Shown in pieces: positions 14,733 through 18,750 of a stretch of DNA of 18,750 bases. Within the stretch, counting starts at the first letter, position 1. Every line of letters starts with the position of its first letter. Source of the DNA: Acidobacteriaceae bacterium (GTDB lineage: Bacteria; Acidobacteriota; Terriglobia; Terriglobales; Acidobacteriaceae); contig PMCH01000187.1 in NCBI GenBank assembly GCA_003154055.1, positions 10,168-28,917 of the forward strand, given 5' to 3'. The notes under the pieces were generated by a model. It was given only the letters and a program-made list of their open reading frames with translations. It was not told where the DNA came from and did no database searches. Made by a program: the position numbers and the translations under genes.

Positions 14733-15191
14733 ATGAACGATGCATTGCAAGGCGACGTGTTCGCGGAAGAGACGCATTCCGGCCGGGCGTGGACTCTGCT
14801 CATCCTTCCGGCACTGTTTGGGCCGGTGATCGCGCTGGCGCTCACTCCAACCGCAGCCGTCCGCTGGCCCGCGATCCTGGTATGCGTAATCGGCCTGGGC
14901 GTTTTGGCGATGACCTGGAGCGGCTTTCAGTACCGCTTCCTGCGGCACGGGGTTGAGATTCGGATGCTTGGGTTCCGCCTGCGCACGATTCCGAAACAGT
15001 CGATCGTGAGTTATTCGATCGAGCCGTGGACTTTGCTTCGCGGGTATGGCATTCGCGGCATCGGAAAGACACGCGCCTACGTCTGGTGTAACCAGGTCGT
15101 GCACATCAGGACTTCGGACGGCGAAATTTTTCTGGGGCACAACGATCCGCAAAGAATCGTGCGCGATCTGGACCAGGTCATGAGCCGCTAA
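14733..15191 (+). CDS. PH-like membrane protein (hypothetical)
   Basis: The 152-residue protein starts at ATG 14733 (MNDALQGDVFAEETHSGRAW), 40 nt after the NfeD-like stop. Two membrane helices, about 19-38 (WTLLILPALFGPVIALAL) and 44-63 (RWPAILVCVIGLGVLAMTW), are followed by a soluble domain. That domain has the beta pattern FQYRFLRHGVEIRMLGFRLRTIPKQSI...TSDGEIFLGHNDPQRIVRDLDQ. This layout matches bacterial PH-domain (bPH/YdbT-like) membrane proteins, whose barrel begins with two transmembrane helices. The closing phrase 'GHNDPQRIVRDLDQ' is typical of such domains. The function is unknown; position between NfeD and flotillin suggests a role in the same membrane complex. Confidence 0.6.
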   Translation: MNDALQGDVFAEETHSGRAWTLLILPALFGPVIALALTPTAAVRWPAILVCVIGLGVLAMTWSGFQYRFLRHGVEIRMLGFRLRTIPKQSIVSYSIEPWTLLRGYGIRGIGKTRAYVWCNQVVHIRTSDGEIFLGHNDPQRIVRDLDQVMSR

Positions 15192-15235
15192 AGCTAGTTT
15201 CAAGCACGACTTTAGCAAGGGCACGGCTCCGGCCC

Positions 15236-15266
15236 GCTAGAAGCCAGGAGCTTAGTAGCTAGAAGC
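15236..15266. repeat. Direct repeats GCTAGAAGC upstream of the flotillin gene
   Basis: GCTAGAAGC occurs at 15236-15244 and 15258-15266, 22 bp apart, in a stretch rich in CTAG words. It lies just before a strong ribosome site (AGGAGG, 15272-15277). No promoter hexamers are convincing, so these may be repeats or operators. Confidence 0.3.
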
Positions 15267-15282
15267 AATTTCAGGAGGCGAT

Positions 15283-16728
15283 ATGTTCGGCATAGCAACG
15301 GAAATCTGGGTCATCGTAGGGCTCATGGTCATGGCCATTCTGTTCCTGACCAGCATGTTGGCCCGCTTATACCGCAAAGCAGGCCCGCATGAAGCGCTCA
15401 TCGTCTACGGGTTCGGCGGCACCCGCGTGGTGAAAGGGCACGGCACCATCGTCTTTCCGATGGTCCAAGTCTGTCGTGGCCTTTCGCTGGAGTTGATGTC
15501 TTTCGACGTGGCGCCGCAACAGGACTTGTACACCAAACAGGGTGTGGCGGTGACAGTCGAGGCGGTCGCGCAGATCAAGGTCAAGTCGGATGTTGAATCC
15601 ATCCTGACCGCCGCCGAGCAATTCCTCACCAAGACCGACCAGGAGCGTGAAGGCCTGATCCGGCTGGTGATGGAAGGCCACCTGCGCGGCATTATTGGCC
15701 AACTCACAGTCGAAGAGATTGTGAAGCAGCCGGAGATGGTGGGCGATCGCATGCGCGCCACCTGCGCCGACGACATGAACAAGATGGGCCTGGAGGTGAT
15801 CTCGTTCACCATCAAGGAAGTCCGCGACAAGAACGAGTACATCACCAACATGGGCAAGCCCGATGTGGCGCGCATCAAGCGCGACGCCGATGTAGCCTCG
15901 GCCGAAGCCGATCGCGACACGGCAATCAGGCGCGCCCTTGCGACTCGGGAATCCGCTGTAGCCAAGGCGCAAGCCGACCAGGAACGGGTTCTGGCGGAGA
16001 CGCTCTCACAGGCAAAACAGGCGGAAGCGCAGCGCGATCTCGAAATCAAGAAAGCGCAATATCAGGAACTCACTAAACGGCAGCAGGCGCAGGCCGACAA
16101 GGCGTACGACATTCAAACCAACATCATGCAGCAGCAGGTCGTCGCCGAGCAGGTGAAGGTCCTGCAAATCGAGAAAGAGCAGCAGGTCAAGGTGCAGGAA
16201 GCAGAAATCAACCGCCGCGAGAAAGAGCTGATCGCAACCGTGTTGAAGGGCGCCGAGATCGACCGCCAACGCATCGAAACGCTGGCTGCCGCCGAAAAGC
16301 AACGGCTCATCGCCGAAGCCGAAGGCCACGCATCGGCGATTCGCGCGCAAGGCGAGGCCGAAGCCGAGATCATCTTCAAGAAGGGTGAAGCGGAAGCGAA
16401 GGCAATGAACGTCAAAGCCGAGGCCTACCAGGAGTACAACCAGGCCGCGGTCATCGACAAACTCTTTGCCAGCATGCCGGAAATCGTCCGCGCGCTGGCG
16501 AGTCCGCTGGCGAACGTGGACAAGATCACCATCGTCTCCACCGGCAACGGCGATACCGCCGGGATGAACAAGATCACCGGCGACATCACCAAGATGGCGG
16601 CCCAGGTCCCGGCATTGTTCGAAACGCTGTCGGGCATGCCCCTGACCGAACTGCTCGGCAAGGTCCGCCAGATCGGCGACAAGACGGTCAAGACGGACGG
16701 GCCGGACGGTAAGGGTGCAGCTAAGTGA
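15283..16728 (+). CDS. Flotillin (SPFH-domain membrane scaffold protein)
   Basis: Flotillins assemble into membrane-bound oligomers that organise functional microdomains and influence fluidity, secretion and signalling. The start ATG 15283 follows AGGAGG by 5 nt. The 481 residues comprise an N-terminal membrane segment (6-28, TEIWVIVGLMVMAILFLTSML) and an SPFH/PHB domain (about 30-210), with EALIVYGFGGTRVVKGHGTIVFPMVQ, LMSFDVAPQQDLYTKQGVAVTVEAVAQIKV and LTVEEIVKQPEMV. A long coiled coil about 215-400, rich in EA/AE repeats (AEAEGHASAIRAQGEAEAE), is the flotillin hallmark. The conserved C-terminal part is MPEIVRALASPLANVDKITIVSTG. It is flanked by NfeD-like and PspA genes, the same partners seen in Bacillus. 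Confidence 0.93.
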   Translation: MFGIATEIWVIVGLMVMAILFLTSMLARLYRKAGPHEALIVYGFGGTRVVKGHGTIVFPMVQVCRGLSLELMSFDVAPQQDLYTKQGVAVTVEAVAQIKVKSDVESILTAAEQFLTKTDQEREGLIRLVMEGHLRGIIGQLTVEEIVKQPEMVGDRMRATCADDMNKMGLEVISFTIKEVRDKNEYITNMGKPDVARIKRDADVASAEADRDTAIRRALATRESAVAKAQADQERVLAETLSQAKQAEAQRDLEIKKAQYQELTKRQQAQADKAYDIQTNIMQQQVVAEQVKVLQIEKEQQVKVQEAEINRREKELIATVLKGAEIDRQRIETLAAAEKQRLIAEAEGHASAIRAQGEAEAEIIFKKGEAEAKAMNVKAEAYQEYNQAAVIDKLFASMPEIVRALASPLANVDKITIVSTGNGDTAGMNKITGDITKMAAQVPALFETLSGMPLTELLGKVRQIGDKTVKTDGPDGKGAAK

Positions 16729-16744
16729 GGCGAGTTCCGGGTAT

Positions 16745-16819
16745 AGAGGCGCGGCTTGCCGCATCTCTGCTTGTGTAGGGACGGGCGCCCTCGCCCGTCC
16801 ATGCCGAGCGAAGCTCGGC
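16745..16819. repeat. Three consecutive hairpins after the flotillin gene
   Basis: Hairpin 1: AGAG-gc-GCGGC-tt-GCCGC-at-CTCT (16745-16768), same core as after ccmD. Hairpin 2: GGACGGGCG-CCCT-CGCCCGTCC (16779-16800). Hairpin 3: GCCGAGC-GAA-GCTCGGC (16803-16819). Hairpins 2 and 3 recur in the same order and spacing near 17819. No T run follows; they could protect or attenuate the transcript between flotillin and the small membrane gene. Confidence 0.8.
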
Positions 16820-16850
16820 TGGGTTACCACTGAGGATGGAGGAGGAATCC

Positions 16851-17027
16851 GTGCAGGAAGAAGTTCACAAAGCAAGATCGCTGGGCCTGTCGGTCGCCCT
16901 GGGAGCCGCGATGGGAGCGGCGATGGGCGCCGCGACCGGCCACATGGGCATCTGGGTAGCCGGCGGCATCGCGCTGTACATCGCAATCACGGTAGTCGGC
17001 GGAGCCTGGAAGCGAGATCACAACTGA
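16851..17027 (+). CDS. Small glycine-rich membrane protein
   Basis: The GTG at 16851 is preceded by GGAGGAGG ending about 5 nt before it, much better than the ATG at 16836, which lies inside that ribosome site's upstream bases. The 58-residue product (MQEEVHKARSLGLSVALG) has two short hydrophobic stretches, LSVALGAAMGAAMGAATGHMGIWVAGG with GxxxAxxxG-type packing repeats, and IALYIAITVVGGAW, ending in KRDHN. Gly/Ala zippers of this kind pack helices in membranes. It lies between flotillin and pspA and is probably a small membrane partner. No family is recognised. Confidence 0.65.
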   Translation: MQEEVHKARSLGLSVALGAAMGAAMGAATGHMGIWVAGGIALYIAITVVGGAWKRDHN

Positions 17028-17129
17028 AGCTGCGAGCTAGTGCCGAGTCGTGGGTTGACAGGAAACATGGACGGTCACCGCATGACGAGAAACGAGCAAC
17101 CAGCGACTAGAAACTACCAGAGGTGATTT

Positions 17130-17789
17130 ATGGCATTACTCGAACGCGTTTCCACATTGGTCCGGGCAAACCTCAACGACTTGGTCGACAAGGCCGAGGA
17201 TCCGGAAAAAATGATCAAGCAGGTAATCCTCGACATGCAGAACCAGCTTCTGCAAGTCAAGACCCAGGTCGCCATCGCCATCGCCGATGAGCACCTGCTG
17301 GAAAAGAAAAAACAGGAGAACGAGGACAAAGTGCCGGAATGGATGCGCAAGGCCGAACTCGCCGTCGACAAGAAGCAGGACGACCTGGCCCGCGCTGCCC
17401 TGCTCCGCGTGGAAAGCTATCGCGAGCTGAGCGGGAACTTCAATCAACAGGTCGAAGACCAGAAAGCCCAGGTCGAGAACCTGAAGTCAGCGCTGCGCAA
17501 GCTCGAACAGAAACTGGCCGAAGCCAACGCCAAGGCCGATCTTCTGATCGCGCAGCATCGCCGCGCGCGGGCCGCCAGCAAGGCGTCCGACGCGCAGTCC
17601 GGCATGGCTGCAAACACAAAGTCCGCCACCTTCGATCGTATGAAGCGCAAAGTCGCCCGCGAAGAGGCTGTCGGCCAAGCCAAGGCCGAAATCCTCGCCG
17701 ACGACGTCGAAGACCGCCTGGCAGCGCTCGAAAAAGAAGACCGCATCGAGCAGTTGCTGGTCGAGTTGAAGACGAAGCGGGGCGCGTAG
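17130..17789 (+). CDS. pspA: PspA/IM30-family membrane-stress protein
   Basis: PspA proteins are peripheral membrane proteins that form ESCRT-III-like helical rods and seal or support stressed inner membranes. The ATG 17130 has AGAGGTG 5-6 nt upstream. The 219 residues are nearly all helix: N-terminal amphipathic helix MALLERVSTLVRANLNDLVDKAEDPEKMIKQVILDM, the family signature, followed by coiled-coil segments (QLLQVKTQVAIAIADE, AKVENLKSALRKLEQKLAEANAKADLL) and a C-terminal helix ADDVEDRLAALEKEDRIEQLLVELK. Its length matches the family. No sigma-54 promoter or PspBC genes are seen, unlike enteric psp, and context with flotillin and NfeD suggests the Bacillus-like arrangement. Confidence 0.93.
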   Translation: MALLERVSTLVRANLNDLVDKAEDPEKMIKQVILDMQNQLLQVKTQVAIAIADEHLLEKKKQENEDKVPEWMRKAELAVDKKQDDLARAALLRVESYRELSGNFNQQVEDQKAQVENLKSALRKLEQKLAEANAKADLLIAQHRRARAASKASDAQSGMAANTKSATFDRMKRKVAREEAVGQAKAEILADDVEDRLAALEKEDRIEQLLVELKTKRGA

Positions 17790-17818
17790 CAGGTGGGGCG
17801 GCGCCACTGCTCACGTAG

Positions 17819-17916
17819 GGACGGACGCCCTCGTCCGTCCAGCCGGGCAAAGCCCGGCAGTTGTAGCGCCGGTGCCCCGCCGGCAACGATGGAGCGACGG
17901 GCGTCCTCGCCCGTCC
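17819..17916. repeat. Cluster of four hairpins between pspA and the DUF4019 gene
   Basis: In order: GGACGGACG-CCCT-CGTCCGTCC (17819-17840); GCCGGGC-AAA-GCCCGGC (17842-17858); an imperfect stem with GTTG and GCCGG arms (17860-17886); and GACGGGCG-TCCT-CGCCCGTC (17896-17915). The first two are the same modules as at 16779-16819, with paired base changes that keep the stems intact. The cluster fills the space between stop and next ribosome site. Confidence 0.85.
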
Positions 17917-17959
17917 AGATTTACACCCTGCTCGTTGGGGACATGAAGGAGCATTCCGA

Positions 17960-18406
17960 ATGATCGCGAGAATCCCACAATCATCGTCGAAACCGACGTC
18001 CGCCCTGCTGTTCCTCGTCTTGCTGATCGGTGTTTCCGTTGTCGCCCAGACCCAGCAGAAGCCCGAGCAACTAGCCCAGCAATCTTCCGAATCGTGGCTG
18101 GCACTGGTCGACGCCGGCAAGTACGCCGACAGCTGGCAGGAAGCCTCCCAACTGTTCAAGAACGCCGTCACCAAAGAGCAATGGCAGAGCGCGGTAGGAG
18201 CAGCCCGGACTCCCCTGGGCAAAATGCTGTCGCGCAAACTCAAGAGCGCCAAGTACACCACAACGCTCCCGGGAGCTCCGGATGGCGAGTATGTCGTGAT
18301 CCAGTTCGACAGCAGCTTCGAACACAAGCAGTCAGCGGTGGAGACGATCACTCCGATGTTGGACAAGGATGGCAAGTGGCGGGTGTCGGGGTACTTCATC
18401 AAGTGA
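17960..18406 (+). CDS. Secreted DUF4019-family protein
   Basis: The start ATG 17960 has AAGGAG about 8 nt upstream. The 148 residues begin with a signal peptide (PTSALLFLVLLIGVSVVAQ). The mature domain (about 40-148) reads ESWLALVDAGKYADSWQEASQLFKNAVTKEQWQSAVGAARTPLGKMLSRKLKSAKYTTTLPGAPDGEYVVIQFDSSFEHKQSAVETITPMLDKDGKWRVSGYFIK. This is the DUF4019 pattern, with conserved W, the TPLGK segment, YTTTLPGAPDGEYVVIQF and GKWRVSGYFI. The family is small, secreted and of unknown function; its fold is probably NTF2-like or cystatin-like (inference). Its position after PspA suggests but does not prove a link to the envelope-stress genes. Confidence 0.85.
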   Translation: MIARIPQSSSKPTSALLFLVLLIGVSVVAQTQQKPEQLAQQSSESWLALVDAGKYADSWQEASQLFKNAVTKEQWQSAVGAARTPLGKMLSRKLKSAKYTTTLPGAPDGEYVVIQFDSSFEHKQSAVETITPMLDKDGKWRVSGYFIK

Positions 18407-18438
18407 AATGCTGAGGGACAAAGAGACTCTCTATCACA

Positions 18439-18501
18439 TGTCACCCTGAGCGGAGTGACTGGTTCGCGCAGCGAAGCAGTCACGGAGTCGAAGGGCCCCT
18501 A
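18439..18501 (+). repeat. 63-bp intergenic element, copy 1
   Basis: It starts TGTCACCCTGAGCG and ends GTCGAAGGGCCCCTA. Between them is a stem GTGACTG (18455-18461) / CAGTCAC (18477-18483) with an inner stem TTCGC-GCA-GCGAA. The ends match copy 2 on the opposite strand; the stem sequence does not. Confidence 0.75.
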
Positions 18502-18600
18502 CCCGACAGGAATTCCAAGGCGGTCAGAAGGCGTTCTCCAACTGCCTCCCGGGCTACGGTGAAAACTCCTTTGAGGCAAACTGGAAGGTCACTCAGGGGT

Positions 18601-18663
18601 TAGGGGTCCTTCGACTGCGTGTGAATTCCGCTTCGCGGAATTCACACTTCGCTCAGGATGACA
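18601..18663 (-). repeat. 63-bp intergenic element, copy 2 (inverted)
   Basis: On the minus strand it starts TGTCATCCTGAGCG (18663-18650) and ends GTCGAAGGACCCCTA (18615-18601). The centre is a perfect 12-bp stem GTGTGAATTCCG / CGGAATTCACAC (18619-18630, 18636-18647) with a CTTCG loop. It has the same length and the same end sequences as copy 1. Region 18502-18600 between the copies shows no gene. Confidence 0.8.
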
Positions 18664-18712
18664 AGATGCAGAAAGCGCAAGGTAAAATCGGACTGAGCGC
18701 AGATGGGCTCTT

Positions 18713-18750
18713 ATGAAGAAGATCTTCCATTTCGACTCTCCCGCCGACCA
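18713..18750 (+). CDS. Start of an unidentified protein, cut by the window end
   Basis: An ATG at 18713 opens a frame of 12 codons (MKKIFHFDSPAD) to the window edge. No clear Shine-Dalgarno precedes it (gatgggctctt), but TAAAAT at 18683-18688 is a fair -10. The fragment is too short to assign a function. Confidence 0.45.
   Translation, partial: MKKIFHFDSPAD

Noticed and set aside
13886..14845. Minus-strand open frame of 319 codons opposite the XRE, NfeD-like and PH-like genes
   Set aside because: It spans three coupled genes on the other strand, has low-complexity composition and no ribosome site.
16745..16819. Hairpins after flotillin as rho-independent terminators
   Set aside because: Strong stems but no following T run; the next ribosome site starts 20-30 nt later.
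16006..16986. Minus-strand open frame of 326 codons opposite flotillin
   Set aside because: The Leu/Phe/Asp-rich translation is the mirror of the flotillin coiled-coil codons, not a protein.
17055..17129. Promoter of pspA (TTGACA at 17055, or sigma-54 / ECF type)
   Set aside because: No acceptable -10 at 16-18 bp, no GG/GC pair at -24/-12, and the GGAAAC word lacks a partner; pspA may be read from upstream.
17440..18483. Minus-strand open frame of 347 codons opposite pspA and the DUF4019 gene
   Set aside because: It crosses two good genes and the hairpin cluster; no conserved motif is seen.
13391..18663. CRISPR array or transposon ends
   Set aside because: Repeats differ in sequence, are not regularly spaced, and no cas or transposase gene is present.

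Overview
The window looks like chromosomal DNA of an acidobacterium, probably of the Terriglobia / Candidatus Koribacter type. This is inferred from high GC, a large secreted SBBP-repeat protein ending in a lipid-like C-terminal anchor, a DUF4019-type secreted protein, a cysteine-type CcmE, and many short palindromic repeats of the kind common between genes in that phylum. No 16S gene or other phylogenetic marker is present, so the assignment is an inference.

Layout. 1-152: 5' end of a secreted protein on the minus strand. 530-2751: a MacA-like adaptor and a MacB-type ABC ATPase in one transcription unit closed by a strong terminator, with no permease gene in sight. 2836-4530 (minus): a 564-residue secreted protein of unknown function. 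4556-4870: mostly non-coding, ending in what may be the 3' remnant of a toxin-like gene. 4872-5424 (minus): family I inorganic pyrophosphatase whose frame is broken by one extra base in a C6 run inside the active-site signature. 5601-8343: cytochrome c maturation operon ccmE-ccmA-ccmB-ccmC-ccmD. 8433-9046: higB-higA toxin-antitoxin pair with a probable leaderless promoter. 9328-12522: SBBP-repeat surface protein followed by a strong terminator. 12787-13308: small secreted basic protein.

13551-18406 is the most coherent functional block. An XRE regulator overlaps an NfeD-type membrane protein by ATGA. These are followed by a PH-like membrane protein, a flotillin (SPFH), a tiny glycine-rich membrane protein, a PspA/IM30 protein and a secreted DUF4019 protein. 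Flotillin, NfeD and PspA are known partners in membrane-domain organisation and envelope-stress response, so this looks like a self-contained, regulator-linked membrane-protection locus. The last bases (18713 onward) begin another gene.

Spaces between genes are rich in structured repeats: hairpin modules at 16779-16819 and 17819-17915 with compensatory base changes, two inverted 63-bp elements with unrelated stems (18439-18501 and 18601-18663), a 48-bp imperfect palindrome (13391-13438), a 21-bp inverted repeat between ccmB and ccmC, and several tandem 7-8-mers. No tRNA, rRNA, CRISPR array, transposase or phage gene was recognised.
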